Positions 53,047 through 62,600 of a stretch of DNA of 64,000 bases are shown one piece after another; position 1 is the stretch's first letter; the number at the start of each line of letters is the position of its first letter. The translations under genes were made by a program, and so were the position numbers. The notes under the pieces were generated by a model. The model was not told the origin of the DNA. It did no database searches and saw only the letters and a program-made list of their open reading frames with translations. The stretch comes from Flavobacterium reichenbachii (lineage in GTDB: Bacteria; Bacteroidota; Bacteroidia; Flavobacteriales; Flavobacteriaceae). The stretch spans positions 1 through 64,000 of the forward strand of contig NZ_MUHF01000009.1 of NCBI RefSeq assembly GCF_002217435.1. The letters run 5' to 3'.

Positions 53047-53445
53047 ATGGAAACTAAAATGATCTGGGGGAATTTATCTTCGAATAATCTAGACGCTACA
53101 CGTAATTTTTATACCAAACTAGGTTTTGAATTTAATGGAAAACACAGTTCAGATGATGCAGCAAGTTTTCTGTTTGGCGGTAATAAATTTATCATCAACT
53201 TCTTCAAAAAGAACAAATTAAAAGATGATACCAACGGATCGATAGGAAATTGGGAGAAACAAAGTGAAGTGTTGTTCTCGCTTTCTGCCAATACTAGAGC
53301 AGAAGTCGATAAATGGCGTGATAAAGTTCTGGAATGCGGCGGTCAGATCTTTTCTGAACCTCAAAATTACGGAGAAGGATATACTTTTTGCTTCTCAGAT
53401 CCTGATGGTCATAAATTTAATGTTTTGTACTGGCCGGGAATGTGA
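53047..53445 (+). CDS. VOC-superfamily (glyoxalase/bleomycin-resistance fold) protein
   Basis: The 132-residue protein consists of two beta-alpha-beta-beta-beta modules. The opening MIWGNLSSNNLDATRNFYTKLGFEFNG and the closing GEGYTFCFSDPDGHKFNVLYWPGM are typical of VOC proteins. The usual His and Glu metal ligands at both module starts are not all conserved, so catalysis is uncertain. It is the only plus-strand gene near 50-64 kb besides the regulator pair, and no functional link to the glycan locus is evident. Confidence 0.85.
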   Translation: METKMIWGNLSSNNLDATRNFYTKLGFEFNGKHSSDDAASFLFGGNKFIINFFKKNKLKDDTNGSIGNWEKQSEVLFSLSANTRAEVDKWRDKVLECGGQIFSEPQNYGEGYTFCFSDPDGHKFNVLYWPGM

Positions 53446-53496
53446 TATTAAAGAAATGAAAAAGTCAAAGCAAACTTGCTCTTAACTTAATAAATG

Positions 53497-54009
53497 TTAT
53501 TTCTTATCCGTTACTTTTTGCTTTATTTCCGGAATTACAATTTTCTTACTGAGATTTAAAAGTTCATTATATTCCAAATCCTCATCGTCTGGAGGAAAAG
53601 CCAAACACCAGCTTTTTCCATCATCATTAGAAAACAATAATAATGCAGCTTCTGTAACAACCACAAATTCATTATTTTCCAGCTCTGTAATTAATGGAAT
53701 TGTACATTGGAGTTCATCATCTGACTGAACAATTTTTGAATGCTTCCCAAAACTAAATTTATATCTTGTAATTTTATTGGTTTCTATCACTGCAGAAATC
53801 TCATTTAAAACAACTGCAACACTATCCTTACCGCCAACGTAATTAACCATTTTTGGACAAAAATAATCTGCCAATAAGTTGTTATTTTTTTGGTTGAATA
53901 AAATTTCGATCTCTTTTATTTTTAAATCGAGATTCTCGTACTTACTCTTTGTCTGAGCATAATTCCAATTTGAAATTAGCATCATTACAAGCAAAAGGGT
54001 ATTTTTCAT
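53497..54009 (-). CDS. Small secreted protein of unknown function
   Basis: I do not recognise a family. The 170-residue protein has a signal peptide (MKNTLLLVMMLISNWNYAQT). The mature part is mixed alpha/beta, with an N-terminal helix (LDLKIKEIEILFNQKNNNLLADYF) and strands (IVQSDDELQCTIPLITEL, NEFVVVTEAALLLFSNDDGKSWCLAF). The layout is reminiscent of an NTF2-like cone fold, but no catalytic residues stand out. It ends lysine-rich. It lies 54 bp downstream of the cysteine-tailed membrane protein gene on the same strand and could be cotranscribed. Confidence 0.7.
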   Translation of the reverse strand: MKNTLLLVMMLISNWNYAQTKSKYENLDLKIKEIEILFNQKNNNLLADYFCPKMVNYVGGKDSVAVVLNEISAVIETNKITRYKFSFGKHSKIVQSDDELQCTIPLITELENNEFVVVTEAALLLFSNDDGKSWCLAFPPDDEDLEYNELLNLSKKIVIPEIKQKVTDKK

Positions 54010-54063
54010 TACTATATTTAGAAAAATTAATTATTAGGTTTATTTCGTCTTTCAATACTTTTC

Positions 54064-55446
54064 TTAATCTCCTCCGCATCCACCGCAAGAGCTTCCGCAG
54101 GAAGAACCGCATGAACTGCTGCACGAAGAGTCAGATGAAGTACAGGAAGAACCAGAATTGTTAGACGAAAATGAATTATTGTTATGATAATTTGTTAACG
54201 GAATAAATGAACTCGCCAGGACTATGTTCCCGTATAAAAAATAATTCCATTCCCAATTTGTTTCGCTTTTATTACTGCTGTTGATTTTTTCTTGGAAAGA
54301 AGAAGGTATAATTTGGGTAAACATTAAATCTATAATACGCTTTACATAATAACTAGAAATGATAACCAAAGGAACAATCGTAAATAACAATAATGTTACC
54401 GGTTTACCTCTCCAAATCCCTGTAATAAAACGACTAAAAATAACACTTAATAATACTCCTAAAACAATCATTGTTAAGAGTATAACAAAAGTAAATTCTT
54501 TTGAGTCGATAATTCGCTGCCTGATTCTGTACGTACCTTTTTGCAATTGTTCAAAAATTGGTTTTTGCATCGCTGTTCTGCACAATTGTCTGTAAGGCAT
54601 TGGTTCAAAGTCTTTCATGATCTCAATGATACAATTTTCATATTGATTATGTCCAAAATTCTCATCGACCAATTGTAATCTCTCGTTTGTTAGAACCTTG
54701 ATTTTGTGATCCATAATTAAATTATTGACAGCACCGTGAACAACTACTTCCAGTTTATTTTCCTTAAAATAAACCAATTCGAGAGCACTCAGGTTTTGTA
54801 TAATTGGATTGGATTTGATGCTCTCAAACAAAGCAATAAAGCTGCGTCTGGAATAGTATTCTAAAAAAAGAAAAGCAGCTACAAATAACAGTAAATAGCC
54901 AATTAAGAAATGGGGATTTTTAATTTTTATTAAAAAAGAAAAAATAAGAAGACAAACAGGGAAAGACAGCAGTATAGAGTTTCTCAAAAAATATTTACTG
55001 AGCTTAGAAACATCATATTTGCTTTTGTTAAGATTCAAAGAATCTAATTCATTTTTACAATTCCAAACCTCAGAAGGCTGTATTCCGAAATTAATTTCAT
55101 ACAATTCTTTTGTCCGCTCTTTTGCAATTTGAAATTTATCAAACTCAGATCGGTTATGTGTAGATGGAATATGCTCGATTCTCTTTTCCAGCAGAGTACA
55201 GAAATCAGAATACGAATTGGTAAAAATTAAATGCTGGTGCCAGACAATATCTACAATTTCCGATGGTGAAACCATTTCATTATGGGTTGCCGCCAAAAAC
55301 ATAAATTTTTTATATTCTAACAAAGCGCTTTGAGTAAAATATAACGTCCAATGATTTTCAAGTGCTAAACGTGTTGAAAATCCGTATTGATCAGCAGCAT
55401 TATCAAAGTCAAAATTCAGGACTTTTTCCCAAAGTGTTTTATCCAT
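54064..55446 (-). CDS. GRDP-like/TIGR04222-type membrane protein with Ser-Cys-Gly tail
   Basis: The 460-residue protein has an N-terminal domain resembling the glycine-rich domain protein family (DNAADQYGFSTRLALENHW, LLEYKKFMFLAATHNEMVSPSEIVDIVWHQHLIFTNSY, in which the VWHQHL motif is diagnostic). A TIGR04222-like membrane region follows with two hydrophobic hairpins (about 153-195 and 315-370). The extreme C-terminus is an unusual low-complexity Ser/Cys/Gly tail ending GGCGGD, with eight cysteines in about 25 residues. Such tails recur in TIGR04222 proteins; their role (metal binding or cross-linking) is unknown. It has its own consensus promoter. Confidence 0.8.
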   Translation of the reverse strand: MDKTLWEKVLNFDFDNAADQYGFSTRLALENHWTLYFTQSALLEYKKFMFLAATHNEMVSPSEIVDIVWHQHLIFTNSYSDFCTLLEKRIEHIPSTHNRSEFDKFQIAKERTKELYEINFGIQPSEVWNCKNELDSLNLNKSKYDVSKLSKYFLRNSILLSFPVCLLIFSFLIKIKNPHFLIGYLLLFVAAFLFLEYYSRRSFIALFESIKSNPIIQNLSALELVYFKENKLEVVVHGAVNNLIMDHKIKVLTNERLQLVDENFGHNQYENCIIEIMKDFEPMPYRQLCRTAMQKPIFEQLQKGTYRIRQRIIDSKEFTFVILLTMIVLGVLLSVIFSRFITGIWRGKPVTLLLFTIVPLVIISSYYVKRIIDLMFTQIIPSSFQEKINSSNKSETNWEWNYFLYGNIVLASSFIPLTNYHNNNSFSSNNSGSSCTSSDSSCSSSCGSSCGSSCGGCGGD

Positions 55447-55474
55447 AAAAACATTGTTATTATTGAAATTCGTT

Positions 55475-55505
55475 CAAAAATAGTTGGCTGGGATTAATCT
55501 TCCAA
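55475..55505 (-). promoter_or_regulatory. Promoter of the GRDP-like membrane protein gene
   Basis: On the minus strand TTG (55505-55503), a 20-bp spacer and TATTTTTG (55482-55475) match the Bacteroidota consensus, 29 bp upstream of the start codon. Confidence 0.6.
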
Positions 55506-55526
55506 ATTATGTTGAAAATAAATGCA

Positions 55527-56084
55527 TTACAAAACCCGTTTCAATTTTTCGCTTTCAGTAATTGTCTTCTCCAATCTGGACTGCTGCGTTTTTTCCTGCT
55601 TCGCGCTCATTATCCAGTGAATCATTACTTTTTTGTATGAAGGTGCCTGTTTTTCAAAAAATTCCCAGGCAGTTTTATTGTTCTTAAACTGCTTTTCGTA
55701 ATCAGGATCCAGCGGAACAGGCTCTTTCTCGTGCGAATAAATTTTTGATTTGCTTTCGGTTCTAAAACTAAACGCTTTTAGACCTTCATCTTTCATAATT
55801 CCCGCTTTGGTAAGCTCCTCCATTTTTTTGATATTGATGGCACTCCAAATGCTGGAAGGTTTTCTGGGAGTAAAACGAATTGTATAACTGTCCTTGTCTA
55901 TCGATTTCCTGACACCATCGATCCAGCCAAAACAAAGTGCCTGATCTACAGATTCCGGCCAGCTTATAGAAGCTTTTCCGCTGTTGACCTTGTAAAAACC
56001 TACCAAAAGTTCTTTCTGGTCTTTATGGTGTTTCTCAAGCCATTTTCTAAATTCAGCCGGTGTTTCAAAAAAAGTTAGTGTCAT
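55527..56084 (-). CDS. YdeI/OmpD-associated (OmdA) family protein
   Basis: The 185-residue cytoplasmic protein has characteristic blocks FETPAEFRKWLEKHH, LLVGFYKVNSGKASISWPESVDQALCFGWIDGVRKSID and YTIRFTPRKPSSIWSAINIKKMEEL. The C-terminal half includes the basic helical segment (FFEKQAPSYKKVMIHWIMSAKQEKTQQSRL). The family is annotated as bacteriocin- or peptide-protection related on slender evidence and the biochemical role is unsettled. It appears monocistronic and unrelated to the glycan genes. Confidence 0.88.
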   Translation of the reverse strand: MTLTFFETPAEFRKWLEKHHKDQKELLVGFYKVNSGKASISWPESVDQALCFGWIDGVRKSIDKDSYTIRFTPRKPSSIWSAINIKKMEELTKAGIMKDEGLKAFSFRTESKSKIYSHEKEPVPLDPDYEKQFKNNKTAWEFFEKQAPSYKKVMIHWIMSAKQEKTQQSRLEKTITESEKLKRVL

Positions 56085-56157
56085 CTTTTTACTCTTTTTT
56101 TATATCGTAAATATATAAATAATATAGAAAGAGGAATTTGCATTTTTAATTCTTTAT

Positions 56158-56814
56158 CTATGGATATTCAAATCCAAATTCGAACTTTTGAAGTTTATTA
56201 TTCCACAATTTATAACTTGCATAATAAGATGGCATATTGTTTTTTTCTAATAGTTTTGATTTACTATCATTGGGTAATTCAATTGTATAATAAAGTTCGA
56301 TATAACCTTTAGTACTGTCTATTGGCGCATAACATTTTCCAAGTATTTTGACAATATCGTTTTTGCTCATCCCCAGCTTGATCCCTTTACCAGTTTTAAA
56401 AGCATCCGCTTTAATTTTTCGATAATTAAGACTTTCCTTAGTGGAATTTTCTATTTTAAAAATTGAGATTTGATATTTCGAATCACCCGGATGCTGTATT
56501 AAAGTTAAAGTTTCATCTTCTCTATTTGAATAAAAATGATACTGACCCAACTCATCTATTTTGTCTTTATCTTCAATAACTTTTTTTGCACTTTCAAAAT
56601 TTCGAATCTCTATTCCGTTTACAGAAATATCAGGCTCATCTAAAAGGCAATTCGATTTTTTCAGTTTCAGTATTGCTTCATATTTTAACCTTTCTGTTTG
56701 ATCAGGTTCTGGAATTAATTCAGTTCTTGGATTTTGTGCAACCGTTTTATTCTCTTCTTTTTTACAGCTGATAAGAACCGTAATACAGATCAGACAATAT
56801 ATTATTTTTCTCAT
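56158..56814 (-). CDS. Lipoprotein of unknown function
   Basis: The 218-residue protein has a clear lipobox (VLISC, Cys17) followed by lysine and glutamate. Residues around 150-165 (GKGIKLGMSKNDIVKILGKCYAP) resemble the 'G-M-s-x-x-e-V-x-x-i-l-G' motif of BamE/SmpA-type and related lipoproteins, which may indicate that fold, but the rest (strands such as YIELYYTIELPN and ASYKLWNNKLQKFEFGFEYP) gives no family. It sits between YdeI and GH2 on the same strand; the 129-bp gap to GH2 argues against tight coupling. Confidence 0.75.
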   Translation of the reverse strand: MRKIIYCLICITVLISCKKEENKTVAQNPRTELIPEPDQTERLKYEAILKLKKSNCLLDEPDISVNGIEIRNFESAKKVIEDKDKIDELGQYHFYSNREDETLTLIQHPGDSKYQISIFKIENSTKESLNYRKIKADAFKTGKGIKLGMSKNDIVKILGKCYAPIDSTKGYIELYYTIELPNDSKSKLLEKNNMPSYYASYKLWNNKLQKFEFGFEYP

Positions 56815-56943
56815 CTATTATTTTAAGTTATGAAACTGAGGATATATTTTTTTATCACAGCTAAAATAACATTATTTTTCTTTCTGTCTAAAACAAAAGC
56901 AGTTATAAACGAGATTCCTGAAATTGTTAACTATTTCATTCCA

Positions 56944-59349
56944 TTAATTTACTTTTATAGTAAGAGTTTCAGCCGAAATTCCAGTTCCGGTCGAAGCCTT
57001 AAACTGAATATTTTCTTTGTTCCCGTTCGACTGAATAATCGCAACACATTTTCCGCTGAAAAGTTTACAGGAATTCGCTTTAAAAGAATCTAAATTAGCC
57101 TGATAACCATTATCAACTCCAACCAATTTTCCGCCGCCAGAAACTTCAAAATTGATTAAATCTGTGGCGTTTGGCAATAAGTTTCCGGCTGCATCAACAA
57201 TTGAAACCGTTATATAAACCAAATCATAAGTATCATTTTTGACGGTAGTTTTATCTGCTTTTAAAGCTATTTTAGACGCTTCGCCAGCCGTATGAATTGC
57301 TGATTCTAAAACTACTTTTCCGTTCTTTCTGGAAACTGCTGTTAAAGTTCCTGGTTCAAACTTTACTTTCCATGAAATATGCAGCTCATCATTTTGTTTT
57401 GATTTTTTTCCGAGAGATTTTCCGTTTAAGAATAATTCTACTTCATCGGCATTATTGTAATACGCCCAAACGTCGACTTCCTGATCTTTTTTCCAGTTCC
57501 AATGCGGGAAAATATGCAAAACTGTTTTCTTCGACCATTCGCTTTGGTACATATAATACACATCTTTTGGAAGTCCAGCCAAATCTATAATTCCGAAATA
57601 CGAACTTCTTGCCGGATAAGGATATGGATCTGGTTCTCCGATATAATCAAATCCAGTCCAGATAAAAGTTCCAGCCATGAAATCCTGTTTTTTGATCGTT
57701 TTCCAGTTTTCTTCGTGCGTTGCTCCCCAATACGATTTTACCTGATCGTAAGCCGAAACCGTCCAGTCTGCATTTCCGTCAAACGGAGCACCATGTTTGG
57801 TTGGCCAAGCTTTAATTCCGTCAGGAAAATCATAATGACCGCGTGTTTCTAAAGCCGAAACACTTTCTGAAGCCAAGATTTTTTGTCCTTTAAAACGCGC
57901 TGGAAAATCCTTGTAATCTTCGTGTTTGTAATTAAAACCCAAAAGATCTAAAGCTCCAGATTGATAAATGAAGTTTTTCTCAATAATATTTTCGGTCAAA
58001 GCCGAAGTTACAGGACGCGTTGTATCTAAAGATTTTACGATTTTAGCTAATTCTCTCGTAATCGCAATTCCAGTCGAATCAAACTGCTCACGGATTTCGT
58101 TACCAATACTCCACATCATTACAGATGGGTGATTACGGTCTCTTTTGATAAAATCTTCTAAATCTTGTTTGTGCCACGCATCCCAATCTTTGTGGTAATC
58201 ATTGGTTACTTTTTTCTTTTTCCAAACGTCAAAAGCTTCATCCTGAACAATGAATCCCATTTCGTCGCACAATTGCATCATTTCTAAAGAATGTGGATTG
58301 TGTGACATTCTGATCGCGTTTGCTCCCATTTCTTTCAGTAAAGTCAACTTTCTTCGAACCGCATGAATGTTTTCAACCGCTCCCAAAGCACCATTATCAT
58401 GATGAAGACAAACTCCTAATATTTTTGTCGGAACTCCATTTAAAGAAAAACCTTTCTCCGAATCAAAATTAAAAAATCGAAATCCTAAAGGTGTTTCATA
58501 ATGATCCACCAATTTCGATTTTTCATAAACTTTCGTCACAACTTTATACAAATACGGATTTTCTGTACTCCATAATTTGGGCTGATTCAAAACCAAATCA
58601 TGAATCTTTTTCTCTGATGTTTTAGCACCGATTTTTTCTGTTGAAGTAAAATTTGCTGCTTCTTTATTTTCTGCATTTAAAATAGAAGTAACCAGTTTAA
58701 ATTCTTTTGCAGCAGTATTATCATTATCAATCGTAACTTCTACATGTATTTTTGATTTTTCTGTAGAAACTTCTGGCGTTGTCACGAAAGTTCCCCATTT
58801 GCCAACATGAAGTTTTTCAGTCGCAACCAAACGAACATTTCTATAAATCCCGGAACCGGTATACCATCTAGAATTGGGCTGTGCGTCGTTATCAACTTTC
58901 ACCGCAAGGATATTTTCTTTTCCAAAGTTCAGATACTGAGACAAATCATAACCAAAAGAAATATAACCATTCGGACGCATTCCTAATAATTTACCATTTA
59001 TAAAAACTTCACTATTTTTAAAAACCCCGTCAAATTCAATCGAAACCGTTTTGTTTTTCCAATTATTCGGAATAGTAAAAACTTTGCGATACCAGCCTTT
59101 TCCAGCTGGCAAAAATCCCTGCGCCTGTTTTGTTTTATTGTCTTTGTCAAAAGCGCCTTCAATACTCCAATCGTGTGGTAATTGAAGCTGTCTCCAATCT
59201 TTTGCATCAAAATCAGCTTGAATGGCAGTTGGATAATCTCCTAATTTGAAGCTCCAGTTTTTATTGAAATCTTCAACAATTCTGGCTTGTTTTTGTGCAA
59301 AAATAGATACTGAAAACAATAACGCAATTGCAATTTTTTTTAAAATCAT
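56944..59349 (-). CDS. GH2 beta-galactosidase-type glycosidase
   Basis: The exported enzyme has 801 residues from the Met at 59349, chosen because it begins the signal peptide (MILKKIAIALLFSVSIFAQ); the upstream Met adds ten charged residues inside repeat DNA. Domain order is jelly roll (LPHDWSIEGAF, GVFKNSEVFINGKLLG), Ig-like domain, catalytic barrel and C-terminal Ig-like domains. Acid/base is Glu418 in MMWSIGNEIRE and the probable nucleophile Glu495 in ILASESVSALETRG. The motif style fits bacterial GH2 beta-galactosidases rather than beta-mannosidases, but only assay would tell. It is flanked upstream by a palindrome-rich spacer and then a second GH2. Confidence 0.93.
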   Translation of the reverse strand: MILKKIAIALLFSVSIFAQKQARIVEDFNKNWSFKLGDYPTAIQADFDAKDWRQLQLPHDWSIEGAFDKDNKTKQAQGFLPAGKGWYRKVFTIPNNWKNKTVSIEFDGVFKNSEVFINGKLLGMRPNGYISFGYDLSQYLNFGKENILAVKVDNDAQPNSRWYTGSGIYRNVRLVATEKLHVGKWGTFVTTPEVSTEKSKIHVEVTIDNDNTAAKEFKLVTSILNAENKEAANFTSTEKIGAKTSEKKIHDLVLNQPKLWSTENPYLYKVVTKVYEKSKLVDHYETPLGFRFFNFDSEKGFSLNGVPTKILGVCLHHDNGALGAVENIHAVRRKLTLLKEMGANAIRMSHNPHSLEMMQLCDEMGFIVQDEAFDVWKKKKVTNDYHKDWDAWHKQDLEDFIKRDRNHPSVMMWSIGNEIREQFDSTGIAITRELAKIVKSLDTTRPVTSALTENIIEKNFIYQSGALDLLGFNYKHEDYKDFPARFKGQKILASESVSALETRGHYDFPDGIKAWPTKHGAPFDGNADWTVSAYDQVKSYWGATHEENWKTIKKQDFMAGTFIWTGFDYIGEPDPYPYPARSSYFGIIDLAGLPKDVYYMYQSEWSKKTVLHIFPHWNWKKDQEVDVWAYYNNADEVELFLNGKSLGKKSKQNDELHISWKVKFEPGTLTAVSRKNGKVVLESAIHTAGEASKIALKADKTTVKNDTYDLVYITVSIVDAAGNLLPNATDLINFEVSGGGKLVGVDNGYQANLDSFKANSCKLFSGKCVAIIQSNGNKENIQFKASTGTGISAETLTIKVN

Positions 59350-59363
59350 ATTCTTTAGTTTTC

Positions 59364-59501
59364 TCTCGCAAAGTCGCAAAAGCGCAAAGTTTTTTTTTTC
59401 TTAACCATATAAGTAATATAAGTTCAATTAAGGCATAACTTAAATTATCTTATACTACTTATATGGTTTAATTTTCTTCGCGCCTCTTCGACTTTGCGAG
59501 A
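59364..59501. repeat. Nested palindromic block between the two GH2 genes
   Basis: The outer perfect 13-bp arms are TCTCGCAAAGTCG (59364-59376) / CGACTTTGCGAGA (59489-59501). The inner 20-bp arms, with one mismatch, start AACCATATAAGT (59403-59422) and end ACTTATATGGTT (59449-59468). A third copy of the inner unit is at 63170-63189. It behaves like an interspersed non-coding element. Confidence 0.75.
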
Positions 59502-59560
59502 TTATTTTTTTTACTTCATAACCTCGAGCGTCTAACAAACGGTGTAGACAATTGAAGCGT

Positions 59561-59580
59561 AGACGCACTGCAGTGCGTCT
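59561..59580. repeat. Perfect 20-bp palindrome AGACGCACTGCAGTGCGTCT
   Basis: Fully self-complementary and GC-rich, about 60 bp downstream of the GH2 (second copy) stop. It can form a strong hairpin and probably ends or stabilises that transcript; it has no T-run. Confidence 0.8.
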
Positions 59581-59639
59581 CTACAATCAAATTCGTTAAC
59601 GAACCTTTGCACCTTTGTCCTTTTGCACCTAAATAAAAC

Positions 59640-62600
59640 CTATTGAAATTCGAAATTATCCAACATCAATCCTTTCAAATCCTCACCTTCTAAAGTTATT
59701 TTATAAGTCCCGGCATTAATATATCCGCCGGAAGTTGTGTTTAAAATCTTCCATTTTTCTGGTGAAGGAAAGAACTCAATCGTATCATTTCGCATTAAAA
59801 TTCCGTACGCGTCTTCCATTTTAAATTTTACTTTTAATGGTGTTTCGTTTCGATTCATAAAACGGAAACGCATTAAATAAATTCCCGCAACTCCGGGTTT
59901 TACTTCAAACTCAATGCTGTTTTCAGTCTTTTTTGTAAATTCTATATAATCGGCTTTTTTGAAGTTTCCTTTTTCTATTCCCGTTCCTGTGGTTTTTGTT
60001 TTTTCTGCCTCGATGATTACGACTGGTCTAGAATCGTCTTTTTCACCCATATCGTAAGTTGGAACAACTGCAATTGACGATATTGTTTCAGAATTATTAA
60101 ATAGAACCTTTTCTCCTTTTTTTACTTTTTTAGCTAAAACATCAAATGAAATTCCGTTGCTGTTTTTCGCTTTTTCTTCTATTTTTTTATAATCTGAAAG
60201 CCCGTTTAATGTTTTGATTTTATTGTCAACTAAAACATAAACAGTAGATTCTTCTTTTACTGTGAATGAACCTGAAACTTTTGAATCGCTAGAAAACTGT
60301 AAATAATCTGCTCCAAATATTTCTGAAGGCAGTTCTGTAAAAACAACATCCGAATCTGAATATTGTTTTGAATTAATATCCAGCCATGAAGCAATTTTGT
60401 TGGTTTTATCATAAGAATCTAAAACCAGATTCTGAATATTTCGTGAAGATTCTTCTGCAGGTCTTGCATGAATATCTTTTGTTCCAATTGCAATTGCAGA
60501 AATAATGGCTTGTCCCGCTTTTACATTCGGAAAAGAAATTACAATTTTTCCGTTTTTACTTTTTACTTTGAATGTTTTCTTTAAAGCTTTATCATGTCCG
60601 ACTTCTGCCCAAATATCAAAATCTTTTAAAACCACATTTTCGTTAATAGCAACATCAAACAAACGCCAGCCTTTGCAATCCATACCGCCTCCGGTTCCGT
60701 ACCAAGGTTCTGTAAAATACAATTCGACTAAATATTCTCCGTCTGATGCAGGAAATTCATAACGTAATTTATCGACGCCGTATCTAAAACTCTGAAACAA
60801 TTCTGAATCTTTTGTACCGTTTATTGGGTCGAAAGTCATTCTCTGACTCGCAAAAAAATCAGGAAGTTTTTCAAAATTATCGGTCCATGACGAAGATCCG
60901 TACGTATATTTTCCGTTTTTACGTACATCCGTAAACCAAGTATTTCCTGAGCTGTCTGTCAATTCAGAACCTCCGCAATTTACTCTGTAAATGTAATTAT
61001 AACCGCTTTTGGCTTTTGTAATATCGCTTTTATCAACTGTTAAAGCATCCAAATTTGGCGCCTTCGGAAGCGTGTTTAAAACAATATAATCTTTGGCAAC
61101 AGCCACACCATTTACATAACCAACGGCATATAAAACATTATACTGAACATTAATATTGTTGAACTGAAAATGCTGTCCGCTTCCTGGATTTTTTAGTTTC
61201 CCTAAAGATAATTTATTGACGTCGTTAAACAATTCTACTTCATCGCAATTCGAATAAATATCGATTCCGTTTTTGATTCCTGCCGAATCCCAACGGCTTG
61301 GCCAAGTGTGGGAAACGATATAAACCATTGGGTTTGTTTTGTTCGAAACATAATTCGCACGGTACATATAAAACGCATCCAAAGGTTCTCCCCAAATCGT
61401 AAAGAGTCCTTTGTAATTTACTGGTCCTATTTTGTCAATATCCCTAAAACCCTCACCATTTTGAACGCGTCCCGGATTTTCGTGCGAAGCAAAAATCCAA
61501 TTAAACTGTCCCGCAATTTTATCTTTTACCGATTCAGCCTCTCGGACTTTAATTTCCATTAATTGAGAAAATCTGTTCTCGCTTAAAATTCCTTTTTGAT
61601 CATACTCACCTTCCGTATGCAAATCGGCAGAACGCCATGCGCCGTATTCTCCGTTTAGCAGTTGCGTGCTCATTTCGAGATGGTATTTTAAAGGGTCACC
61701 GCCATACGTTCCGGACCAGTTTTGCACGACATTCCAATCTGTTCCTTCTCCTCCGTTGCAAGTGGTTACAATGCGCTGTGAAGCTGATAGCGGATCCATT
61801 TCTCGGATAATCTTCGTGCATTCTTCTGCAAATGCTGCCGGAATTGTACTTTCATTCTGCAAACCCCACATTACAACTGACGGGCTGTTTCTGCGTTCTT
61901 TAATCCATTCGCGCAAAAGTGTTTTGAAATTTTCTTTAAACTCTGGTGTATCGTACCAAATATGTGCTGAAAACTGGCTCCAAAAAAGGATTCCATTTTC
62001 GTCTAATTCTTTTTGGTATAATAAATTATGAGGCTGATGCGCTTCTCTAAAAGCATTAAATCCGCCTGCTTTTATCTGCTCGATTCTGGAATGAATCATT
62101 TCGTCTGAAAACGAATGACTGTTTCCGATTAAATGTTCGTATTCACAAGTTCCATTTATGAATAAAGGTTCGTCGTTAATAAAAAAACGATTGTCTTTTC
62201 CGTCACGACTTACCGGCCAGCTTACCCAGCGGATTCCGTAAGGTGTTGTTAACTGATCTATTATCTTTCCGTTTTCATAAACAGAGGTTACCAGTTTATA
62301 CAAATAAGGATTTGATGGCGACCACAATTTCGGATTTTGAATTTCTGGTAATGTTTGAGCGATAGATTTTATTTCTCCTGAAAGATTTTTAATGTCGCTT
62401 TTTGTCGAAACAACTTTTTTTCCTAAAGCATCAAAAAGTATATTTTCGATAGTTAAACTACGATCAGAATTACCGTAATTTTTGATTTCGGTAGTAGTAT
62501 GAAGAATGGCGCTTTGTTTAGAAACCGATTTGTCGTTCCAAATATGAATTCCAAATGGCTCAATTCGAACATCGTTTGTAATGACCAAAGAAACGGGTCT

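Noticed and set aside
53942..54124. Arg/Leu-rich 60-codon minus-strand frame overlapping the Ser-Cys-Gly tail
   Set aside because: It arises from reading the GC-rich TGC/TCC tail codons out of frame; it overlaps two better-supported genes.
57502..57852. 116-codon plus-strand open frame inside the first GH2 gene
   Set aside because: Antisense shadow of conserved catalytic-domain sequence.
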